Source of the DNA: Pseudomonas chlororaphis subsp. aurantiaca
GTDB taxonomy: Bacteria; Pseudomonadota; Gammaproteobacteria; Pseudomonadales; Pseudomonadaceae
Assembly: GCF_013466605.1 (NCBI RefSeq)
Contig: NZ_CP059162.1
Span: forward strand, 6,572,001-6,636,000
Length of the DNA: 64,000 bases
Direction of reading: 5' to 3'
This document shows positions 57,811-64,000 of the stretch, piece after piece; position 1 is the stretch's first letter; each line of letters starts with the position of its first letter. The translations under genes were made by a program, and so were the position numbers. The notes under the pieces are model-generated. The model searched no databases. It saw nothing but the letters and a program-made list of their open reading frames with translations, and had not been told where the DNA came from.

Positions 57811-58467
57811 CTACTTCTTGCTGGCAATCATCGCCAGGAACTGCGGCATCGCCGCGTCCTTGTCCGCCGCAACCCGCTGCACGTTGGGCATCTGCTCCAG
57901 CCGCGCCATCAAGGCCTTGGCCGCCGGCATCTCGGCCAGCAAATCCACACCGAATAGTTTCTGCCCTACCGCACAGGCCAGGCTCACGCTGTACAGGAAA
58001 TACAGATCCGCCACGCTCAGGCTGCTGCCCGCCACATAAGGGGCAAACTTGCCGTGCCTGGCCAGCGAGGCGAACCCCAGCACCAGCTCATTGCGGGATT
58101 TTTCCTTGATGGCCTCGGGGACCGCTGTGCCAAAGAACGCCTCGCCGTAACAGGCCCGCGCCGGCAACTCGATGTAAAGCTCGATCTCCTTGGCCAGCGC
58201 CAGCACCTGGGCACGCTCGAACGGATCGCTTGGCAGCAGCGCCGGGCCCGGCTGGGTTTCGAGGTATTCGAGGATCACGCTGGTTTCATTGATAACACCC
58301 TGCTCCACCCCCAGCACCGGCACCTTGCCGCGTGGACTGATGGTCAACGCCTCAGGGCTTTGCCCGGCGTAGAACGGCACTTCTTCGAAAGGCAGACCTT
58401 TTTCCAGCAATGCCAGTTTCACCATGTTGTAGTAATTGCTGACGGCGAATCCATAAAGCTTGAACAT
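57811..58467 (-). CDS. Glutathione S-transferase family protein
   Basis: 218 residues, start ATG 58467 (MFKLYGFAVSNYYNMVKLAL) with GGAGG 10 nt upstream; the frame is open to 58605 but unsupported. The N-terminal thioredoxin-like domain has PRGKVPVLGVEQGVINETSVILEYLE with the conserved cis-Pro and Glu-Ser motif. The C-terminal helical domain has SSLSVADLYFLYSVSLA. The substrate is unknown. Confidence 0.9.
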   Translation of the reverse strand: MFKLYGFAVSNYYNMVKLALLEKGLPFEEVPFYAGQSPEALTISPRGKVPVLGVEQGVINETSVILEYLETQPGPALLPSDPFERAQVLALAKEIELYIELPARACYGEAFFGTAVPEAIKEKSRNELVLGFASLARHGKFAPYVAGSSLSVADLYFLYSVSLACAVGQKLFGVDLLAEMPAAKALMARLEQMPNVQRVAADKDAAMPQFLAMIASKK

Positions 58468-58592
58468 CACGTAGCCTCCAGGCCGGGTACGGGGTTGGCA
58501 GCCACTCTTATAGATCCTCGACAGCCGACCGGCCAGCAGCATCAGGCTCCTGAATACGGGTAAACTGGCGACCTTTCCTTGAGGAGCCTGCC

Positions 58593-58889
58593 ATGAGCGA
58601 GCCAACCCCCGACACCCACCAAGACGACAACGACGAAGAAGCGTTCACCGAAAACACCCTGATCGAAGCGATCGAAAACCAGATCGAAAGCGACAACCCG
58701 CCCGCGGCCAAAGCCACCTTCAACAAGCTGACCCTGGTCGGCTATGAGCGTGACGAAATCCTCAACCTCATGGCTCACGTCCTGGCGGTGGAAATCGACG
58801 CGATCCTCGAAGAAGACCGCGCGTTCGACACCCAATGGTACGAAGCCGCGCTGCGCGCCCTGCCCGAGCTGCCGCCCGAGAAGAAGTAA
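58593..58889 (+). CDS. Conserved hypothetical acidic protein (Pseudomonas-type)
   Basis: 98 residues, start MSEPTPDTHQDDNDEEAF, followed by a helical body (LIEAIENQIESDNPPAAKATFNKLTLVG...EILNLMAHVLAVEID). Very acidic N-terminus (about 40% Asp/Glu in the first 20 residues), no signal peptide and no membrane helix. GAGGAG is present 6-8 nt before the ATG. I do not recognise a named domain. The clear ribosome site and coding-like composition indicate a real gene. Confidence 0.75.
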   Translation: MSEPTPDTHQDDNDEEAFTENTLIEAIENQIESDNPPAAKATFNKLTLVGYERDEILNLMAHVLAVEIDAILEEDRAFDTQWYEAALRALPELPPEKK

Positions 58890-59075
58890 GCCCGCCACGC
58901 TTCGCGCCCGCACCTGACCGGCGCGACGGCGAGCCTTGACTACACTGGTACGCGCCCTGCGGCCAAATACCGCCGCCCAGGGGCGCAAAAGTCCGCAGCG
59001 GACACTGGACAGGCTGCACAACTGCGGTCACCTTAAGGACGCTGTCGTCTAATTCCTAGAAAGTCTGGAGTCCTT

Positions 59076-59321
59076 ATGTCGTATACCCCTGAGTTGGTTG
59101 CCGAACTGGAAATCCTTGCACTCTTCAACCTGGACAGTTCCCAGGAAGGCCTGAAAATCCATCAGACCGCTGCCCCCCAAGCTATCGCCGCCGCACGACG
59201 CCTGTTCGAGAAAGAACTCATTACCCAGCCCGATGGTGGTTACCTGACCAGCCTGGGCCGCGATGCCGCCGAGCATGCCCAAGGCCTGCTGACCATTCTG
59301 ACGGTCAAAGAAGCCGCCTGA
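59076..59321 (+). CDS. TIGR02647-family small protein
   Basis: 81 residues, start MSYTPELVAELEILALFNLD. It is a helical family of about 80 residues with conserved GYLTSLGRDAAEHAQGLLTIL at the C-terminus. Mostly restricted to pseudomonads and relatives; a winged-helix-like DNA-binding role has been suggested by the fold, but no function is known to me. It is a single gene upstream of cyaA. Confidence 0.85.
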   Translation: MSYTPELVAELEILALFNLDSSQEGLKIHQTAAPQAIAAARRLFEKELITQPDGGYLTSLGRDAAEHAQGLLTILTVKEAA

Positions 59322-59341
59322 ACGCTCTCCCCTACGGCCCT

Positions 59342-59391
59342 CGGAATCCCCGCCTGTCGGATTCCGCGGGCAAGCTCCAGCGAGACGCTGG
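59342..59391. repeat. Two short hairpins between the TIGR02647 gene and cyaA
   Basis: CGGAATCC/GGATTCCG (59342-59366) and CCAGCG/CGCTGG (59377-59391) form adjacent stems downstream of the small gene. Neither has a T-run. They may stabilise or slow the transcript. Confidence 0.35.
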
Positions 59392-59495
59392 AAATCTGAC
59401 GTCAAAAATAAAATTCAGCTTAAAGCCCGCCCTCGACTGGCTGTAAACTCCTGCGCACAAGACCTCCCACGTTCAAGCTTCACGAGCCTGTTTGA

Positions 59496-62345
59496 ATGAT
59501 CCGCACCCATGAAATCCGCCCAGATCTGGACGAGGGAATCGACCGCAAGGTTCTCAGCCAACTGCGCGCGCGCTTTCTGAAGCTCAACGAGGGGCGTCTG
59601 GGCCGGGCCATGGAAGGGTTGTCGCCACGCCAGCAACTGGTGCTCAACCTGTTGCCGCTGTTCTTTCACGTCAACCACCCGTTATTGCCGGGGTATGTGT
59701 CGGGCGGCACACCGGCCGGGCTGTCGAACTACGAGCCCGACACGCCGACCCTCAACGAAGCCCAGCGCCTGACCCGTTCGTTTTCCTACAAGGCCCGCCC
59801 CGGCAATGCGCCGCGGCCTATCCACGGCCTGTTCCTGATGGGCAGCCTGGGTACCCTGGCCCAGGCCGACCAGAGCGATATGGACGTGTGGGTCTGCCAT
59901 GCGCCCGATCTCGGCGAAAACGAACTCGCCGAACTGCGCAAGAAATGCCTGCTGCTGGAAGCCTGGGCCACCAGCCAGGGCGCCGAGGCGCATTTCTTCC
60001 TGATCGACCCCAGCCGCTTTGTCCGTGGCGATCGCGACACCCAGCTGAGCTCCGACGATTGCGGCACCACCCAGCACTACCTGCTGCTGGACGAGTTCTA
60101 CCGCACCGCCATCTGGCTGGCTGGGCGTACGCCGCTGTGGTGGCTGGTGCCGGTGTACGAAGAAGACCGCTACCACCAGTACACCCATACGCTGCTGTCC
60201 AAGCGCTTCATCCCCGCTGACGAAAACCTCGACCTTGGCCATCTGGCCCATATTCCGCCGGGCGAATTCATCGGGGCCGGGCTCTGGCAACTGTTCAAGG
60301 GCATCGAGTCGCCGTACAAGTCCGTGCTCAAGCTGCTGCTGACCGAGGTCTACGCCAGCGAGCACCCACGGGTGGAATGCCTGAGCCTGCGCTTCAAGCA
60401 GGCGGTGTTCGCCAACCGCCTGGACCTCGACGAGCTGGATCCGTACATCGTGGTCTACCGGCGCATCGAGGAGTACCTCAAGGCCCGCGGCGAGCCGGAG
60501 CGCCTGGAACTGGTGCGTCGCAGCCTGTACCTGAAGGTCAACCGCAAGCTCACCGGCAACAACGGCGCACGCAACCCGAGCTGGCAGCGCTCGCTGCTCG
60601 AACGGCTGGCCCGCGAATGGGGTTGGGATCAGCGCCAGCTGGCGATGCTCGACAGTCGCAGCCAGTGGAAAGTCCGCCAGGTCAGCGCCGAACGCCGGGC
60701 CCTGGTCAACGAACTGAACTACAGCTACCGCTTCCTGACCCAGTTCGCCCGTACCGAGCAGACCCTCGGCCTGATCAACAAGCGCGACCTTAATATCCTT
60801 GGCCGACGCCTGTACGCGGCCTTTGAACGCAAAGCCGGCAAGATCGAGTTCATCAACCCCGGCATTGCCCCGGACCTGGCCGAAGACACCCTGACCCTGG
60901 TGCAGTCGCCCAACAAGAAAGAGCCTGGGCAAACCCACTGGGGCCTGTACAACGGCAGCCTGAATGCCCTGGAGTGGGAACACTTCGCGCCGATCAAGCG
61001 CAGCCGCGAACTGCTGGAGCTGCTGACCTGGAGCCATCGCAACGGCGTGATCGACAGCAGCACGCGCCTGGCGCTGCACCCGGGCAGCAGCGACTTGAGC
61101 GAGTTCGAGCTGTTCAATCTGCTGGGCAGCCTGCAACAGACCATCGCCCTGCCCCTGGGCACCGTCAGCGAAGAACGCCTGCTGCACAGCAGCGTGCCCA
61201 GCGAAGTGCTGATCCTGGTGAACGTCGGCCGCGACCCGCTCAAGCACCACCGCGACCTGAACATCCTGATGACCACCGAGCGTACCGATTCTTTGAGCTA
61301 CGCCGGGGTGCGGGAAAACCTGGTGCTGACCCTCGACCAAGTGACGCTCAACAGCTGGAATGAGGTCTTGGTCGGTCGTTACGACGGCGCCCATGCCCTG
61401 CTCGACTGCCTACGCGACTACCTCAACAATCTGCCGCCCGGCCCCGAGCAGCCAAAGCTGCGAGTGCGCTGCTTTTGCCACAACCGCGCGCAGTTCATCG
61501 CCCAACGGGTCGAAGAGCTGTTCGACACGGCGCAGAACCTGTTGCTCAGCCAGCTCAATCACCGCTACCTGATCCAGGTGCAGCAGCATTACCACGTGCT
61601 GGAGTTGGTGCCGGGCCGGGTCAATCATGTGGCGCTGGCGAGCCTGCCGGCGCTGATCGACTACCTGGGCGAAGAACAATCGAGCTACAGCCCGCTGCAC
61701 CTGGACCCGATGGCCCTGGAAGAACACGACCTGGCGCTGATCCTGCCGATGGGCCAGCCTGATTGCATCCAGGTGTTCTACCGCGTCGTCGAGGCTCAGG
61801 CCGAGCTGTACGTGCTGGATGAGTTCGATGCGCTCTGGCAGCAACGCCTGCCCTACCACGACGAACAGAGCCTGCTGGTGCCCCTGCAACGTTTCCTGCA
61901 GTCGATCCTCTACCGGCGCAACGCCCAGCTGCCGATGGAGGCCTCCCAGCCCCTCGTGCCGCTGGATATTTTGTATTACCAGATATTGCCTTCAGGCAGC
62001 ACAAAGGCTCGCCGGGTCGAGCCACGCCCGGCGCCGCAGACGCCGGCGAGCAACGCCTTTTATGACGTGCAGGGCATCATCGGCAAAGCCGCACCGGGGC
62101 AGGTGCAGGTCACCCTGTATTGCAATCAACGGGAGTTTTCCGAGCTGGAGCATGGCGACCAGTTGTTCGCCGCGGTCGCCCAGGAGATTGTCGGCCAGCG
62201 CCGCGAAACCGAGCGTTATCGCTGCTACATCACCGATCTGGACCTGTCCGGCCTGCTCGGTGACCACCACGGCTCAAGCAATCTCTACCTGCGCTACAAG
62301 GCCGACCTGGAGCGCGCCTTGAACGACGCGCTCGAGCAGGTCTAG
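59496..62345 (+). CDS. cyaA: Class I adenylate cyclase
   Basis: 949 residues, start MIRTHEIRPDLDEGIDRKVL. It makes cAMP for Vfr/CRP-type control. The N-terminal catalytic nucleotidyltransferase domain has GLFLMGSLGTLAQADQSDMDVW, with the GS...SDxDxW metal motif near residue 115. A large C-terminal regulatory domain follows (GIIGKAAPGQVQVTLYCNQREFSELEHG). The length is slightly above the E. coli protein. It is a single gene, tail to tail with rnk with 17 bp between stops. Confidence 0.96.
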   Translation: MIRTHEIRPDLDEGIDRKVLSQLRARFLKLNEGRLGRAMEGLSPRQQLVLNLLPLFFHVNHPLLPGYVSGGTPAGLSNYEPDTPTLNEAQRLTRSFSYKARPGNAPRPIHGLFLMGSLGTLAQADQSDMDVWVCHAPDLGENELAELRKKCLLLEAWATSQGAEAHFFLIDPSRFVRGDRDTQLSSDDCGTTQHYLLLDEFYRTAIWLAGRTPLWWLVPVYEEDRYHQYTHTLLSKRFIPADENLDLGHLAHIPPGEFIGAGLWQLFKGIESPYKSVLKLLLTEVYASEHPRVECLSLRFKQAVFANRLDLDELDPYIVVYRRIEEYLKARGEPERLELVRRSLYLKVNRKLTGNNGARNPSWQRSLLERLAREWGWDQRQLAMLDSRSQWKVRQVSAERRALVNELNYSYRFLTQFARTEQTLGLINKRDLNILGRRLYAAFERKAGKIEFINPGIAPDLAEDTLTLVQSPNKKEPGQTHWGLYNGSLNALEWEHFAPIKRSRELLELLTWSHRNGVIDSSTRLALHPGSSDLSEFELFNLLGSLQQTIALPLGTVSEERLLHSSVPSEVLILVNVGRDPLKHHRDLNILMTTERTDSLSYAGVRENLVLTLDQVTLNSWNEVLVGRYDGAHALLDCLRDYLNNLPPGPEQPKLRVRCFCHNRAQFIAQRVEELFDTAQNLLLSQLNHRYLIQVQQHYHVLELVPGRVNHVALASLPALIDYLGEEQSSYSPLHLDPMALEEHDLALILPMGQPDCIQVFYRVVEAQAELYVLDEFDALWQQRLPYHDEQSLLVPLQRFLQSILYRRNAQLPMEASQPLVPLDILYYQILPSGSTKARRVEPRPAPQTPASNAFYDVQGIIGKAAPGQVQVTLYCNQREFSELEHGDQLFAAVAQEIVGQRRETERYRCYITDLDLSGLLGDHHGSSNLYLRYKADLERALNDALEQV

Positions 62346-62362
62346 CCGGTCAGAGGTGCCCC

Positions 62363-62776
62363 TCAGAGGTGAAAGTCGCCAGCCGCTTCGGGTTGGTATT
62401 CGACCTCCAGCAAGGTCAGCTTCAGGGTCTTGCCGCCCGGAGCCGGCCAGTCGATGTACTGCCCGACCTGCAAGCCGAGCAAGGCGCTGCCCACCGGCGC
62501 CAGGATGGAGATCCGGCCTTCGTCGGCGTTGGCGTCCTGTGGATACACCAGGGTCAGGTGATAGTCCTTGCCGCTGCCCTCTTCGCGGCAATGCACGCGC
62601 GAGTTCATGGTCACGACACCGGGCGGGACTTCATCGTGGCCCACCAGGGTTTCGGCGCGATCCAGCTCGGTCTGCAACGCAATGACGCCAGGCAGCGTGT
62701 CGTCCAGGCTGTCGATCAGGCGCTCCAGACGCTGCACGTCGAGGCGGGTGAGAATGATGGAAGGTGCGGTGCTCAT
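62363..62776 (-). CDS. rnk: Regulator of nucleoside diphosphate kinase (GreA-like)
   Basis: 137 residues, start ATG 62776 (MSTAPSIILTRLDVQRLERL); the frame from 62806 is longer without support. An N-terminal short coiled coil is followed by a GreA/Gfh-type C-terminal domain (VHCREEGSGKDYHLTLVYPQ, GSALLGLQVGQYIDW). It binds RNA polymerase. In P. aeruginosa Rnk can affect alginate and nucleoside diphosphate kinase levels. Confidence 0.93.
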   Translation of the reverse strand: MSTAPSIILTRLDVQRLERLIDSLDDTLPGVIALQTELDRAETLVGHDEVPPGVVTMNSRVHCREEGSGKDYHLTLVYPQDANADEGRISILAPVGSALLGLQVGQYIDWPAPGGKTLKLTLLEVEYQPEAAGDFHL

Positions 62777-62812
62777 GATCCAGGCAGACTCCTTTTTTCG
62801 GCACAAAAAAGC

Positions 62813-62841
62813 AAAACCCCGTCCAGATCAGACGGGGTTTT
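62813..62841 (-). terminator. Terminator after the DUF1289 gene
   Basis: An 11-bp stem (AAAACCCCGTC with its complement) encloses a 7-nt loop. On the minus strand it is followed by GCTTTTTTG, so it ends the cyaY-DUF1289 transcript before rnk. Confidence 0.88.
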
Positions 62842-62923
62842 CACTGGCCTCGATGTGGCGAGGCGTAACCGGACACTACCACAGCAGCACAAATAAACAA
62901 GCTACCGGATTTTCTGGCCAGGG

Positions 62924-63157
62924 CTAGCCGGCGCCGTGCGCCATCGCCCGCTTGCGCTCCAGGGCCTGGCGGCAGATGACGCGCCGTCGCTCATCGTCCG
63001 CCGAGCGCCATTCGCGAATGTCTTCGACATGCCGGAAACAACCCTTGCAGACCTTTTCCTCGTCCAGCCGGCACAGGCTGATGCAGGGCGAGGCCACGGC
63101 CGGGCTGACATTGCTGTACAGCGGCTTGGGCGGGCGCACCGGGGCGGTTGGCGTCAC
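62924..63157 (-). CDS. DUF1289 cysteine-rich small protein
   Basis: 77 residues, start GTG 63157 (VTPTAPVRPPKPLY), only 4 nt after the cyaY stop; the frame reads further upstream only inside cyaY. The DUF1289 motif SPCISLCRLDEEKVCKGCFRHVEDIREW has four cysteines that could bind a metal or an Fe-S cluster. Direct coupling to the frataxin homologue is suggestive of iron-sulfur chemistry, but the function is unknown. Confidence 0.85.
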   Translation of the reverse strand: MTPTAPVRPPKPLYSNVSPAVASPCISLCRLDEEKVCKGCFRHVEDIREWRSADDERRRVICRQALERKRAMAHGAG

Positions 63158-63161
63158 GGTC

Positions 63162-63494
63162 TCAGAGCCCTTCGAACTCAAGCTTGATGTCGGCCTGTTC
63201 GAGGACGATGCGCTCGAGCATTTCGCCCAGTTGCTCTTCGCTCTTGTCGCACATCCAGCGCTCGCTTTCTTCGTCGTAGTCGAAGTGGAAGCCACCGGAG
63301 CGCGCGGCCAGCCACAGCTGACGCAGCGGTTCCTGGCGGCTGAAGATCACCTGGCTACCGTTTTCGAACTTGACGGTGAGCACACCGGCGGAGCTCTCCA
63401 GATCGATATCCAGGTCACTCTCCTCGAAAATGTCCTCCAGCGCCTGCTGGGTGGCATCGACCAGGTCGTGGAAACGGGCTTCAGTCAAACTCAT
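63162..63494 (-). CDS. cyaY: Frataxin homologue CyaY
   Basis: 110 residues, a normal CyaY length. The first helix is acidic (LTEARFHDLVDATQQALEDIFEESDLDIDLE), where iron binds. The sheet is VLTVKFENGSQVIFSRQEPLRQLWLAARSGGFHFDY. It regulates or supplies iron to IscS-dependent Fe-S assembly. ATG 63494. It heads a two-gene operon with the DUF1289 gene and is divergent from lppL. Confidence 0.95.
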   Translation of the reverse strand: MSLTEARFHDLVDATQQALEDIFEESDLDIDLESSAGVLTVKFENGSQVIFSRQEPLRQLWLAARSGGFHFDYDEESERWMCDKSEEQLGEMLERIVLEQADIKLEFEGL

Positions 63495-63693
63495 TGCGGG
63501 AACCTCGAAAAGTGTCTACTCACGCTCAAGCGCCGCAAGATACGGGCGCATCCGGGCGAATGCAAAGGATACCGATCAAGGGCGCGGGCAGCAGAGAAAA
63601 TATCCCCGCAGCCGCCGCGCCCAACCCCTGCGCCCGGGGCAAAGGCCCGCCGGACGGGTGTTCCAGCGCATAGGCAAGCCGTCGGGTGGCCGG

Positions 63694-63699
63694 TATACT
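63694..63699 (+). promoter_or_regulatory. Possible -10 element for lppL
   Basis: TATACT 34 bp upstream of the lppL start resembles a sigma-70 -10 hexamer. A good -35 hexamer at the right distance is not obvious, so this is tentative. Confidence 0.35.
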
Positions 63700-63733
63700 C
63701 GGGCGCAATTAACGCATTCTCAAGGATTTCGCC

Positions 63734-63886
63734 ATGAAGCGCCTGATCTCTTCCCTTGCTGCGCTCGTCGCGGTTGCCTGCCTTGTCACTGCCTGCGGTC
63801 AAAAAGGCCCGCTGTATCTTCCCGATGACAGCAAATCCCCCGAAGACCAAGGTCACTCGCAGTCGCACAAGCACGACACCAACTAA
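63734..63886 (+). CDS. lppL: Small lipoprotein LptM/LppL (YifL family)
   Basis: 50 residues. The signal peptide MKRLISSLAALVAVACLVTA ends in a lipobox VTAC with the lipidated cysteine at residue 21. The mature part begins CGQKGPLYLP, the strongly conserved LptM segment, and a polar tail ends QSHKHDTN. LptM assists LptD maturation in E. coli. It lies 9 bp before lysA as in other gammaproteobacteria, so cotranscription is likely. Confidence 0.92.
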   Translation: MKRLISSLAALVAVACLVTACGQKGPLYLPDDSKSPEDQGHSQSHKHDTN

Positions 63887-63895
63887 GGGAACCCC

Positions 63896-64000
63896 ATGGA
63901 CGCTTTTAACTACCGCGACGGGCAACTGTTCGCGGAAGGTGTAGCGTTGTCCGCCATTGCCGAACGCTTTGGCACGCCGACCTACGTCTATTCCCGAGCG
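63896..64000 (+). CDS. lysA: Diaminopimelate decarboxylase, N-terminal part only
   Basis: The visible 35 codons read MDAFNYRDGQLFAEGVALSA then IAERFGTPTYVYSR, the family N-terminus with the FGTPTYVYS strand. GGGA precedes the ATG. The gene continues past the window end. The enzyme makes lysine from meso-diaminopimelate. The lppL-lysA order matches PA5276-PA5277. Confidence 0.93.
   Translation, partial: MDAFNYRDGQLFAEGVALSAIAERFGTPTYVYSRA

Overview
The window is ordinary chromosomal DNA from a Pseudomonas, most likely the P. fluorescens group (P. protegens/P. chlororaphis-like). By eye it is GC-rich and densely coding. Gene order follows the P. aeruginosa PAO1 block from about PA5213 (gcvP) to PA5277 (lysA), recalled from memory. 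Group-typical markers are AlgR, AlgQ, the histone-like AlgP, class I CyaA, Rnk and REP-type repeats between genes. I see no prophage, insertion sequence, integrase, CRISPR array, tRNA or rRNA.

Layout. 1-5.5 kb: glycine cleavage genes gcvP (cut by the window edge), gcvH and gcvT, with a DegT-family aminotransferase on the other strand between gcvP and gcvH. 5.6-8.4 kb: an Fe(III) ABC permease and binding protein. 8.5-13 kb: ubiI, ubiH, pepP and ygfB. 13.1-14.6 kb: a small coiled-coil gene, zapA, 6S RNA and the 5-formyltetrahydrofolate cyclo-ligase gene. 14.6-24.2 kb: a 48-residue membrane protein, an EVE-domain protein, a YhiI/RbbA/YhhJ-type transporter, a FliL-like protein, a quinone oxidoreductase, glpT and chaC. 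24.4-28.9 kb: a flavin reductase with ubiD, then rho and trxA. 29-32.8 kb: a FadR/GntR regulator divergent from a four-gene polar amino-acid ABC transporter. 33-38.7 kb: ppx, ppk, hemB and dedA. 38.7-46.8 kb: a sterol-desaturase-like protein, elbB, yaiI, an FTR1/cytochrome c iron permease, a LysE exporter, MscS and an ABCF ATPase. 46.9-55.8 kb: a TIGR02444 gene, algP, an FKBP isomerase, algQ, a DsbB-like protein, hemY-hemX-hemD-hemC and algR. 56.3-64 kb: argH, a GST, two small conserved genes, cyaA, rnk, a DUF1289 gene, cyaY, lptM/lppL and the start of lysA.

How the genes work together. Several sets are co-oriented and translationally coupled by 1-4 nt overlaps: ubiH-pepP, zapA and its upstream gene, the rbbA-like cluster, fre-ubiD, the amino-acid permeases, mscS-yheS, and hemCDXY. 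Heme synthesis (hemB, hemCDXY), ubiquinone synthesis (ubiI, ubiH, ubiD), iron supply (the HitAB-like pair, FTR1, CyaY) and polyphosphate turnover (ppx, ppk) are all represented. REP/BIME palindromes sit in many intergenic gaps, and one forms a 24-bp stem between the convergent ppx and ppk.

Novelty. I see no convincing undescribed system. The best leads are: a reading-frame relic, translationally coupled to algR, that looks like the C-terminus of the missing sensor kinase AlgZ/FimS; a DsbB-like protein whose first CxxC is reduced to one cysteine; an amino-acid transporter module inserted relative to PAO1; an aminotransferase that splits the gcv genes; and an intrinsic terminator inside the iron-transporter gene pair.
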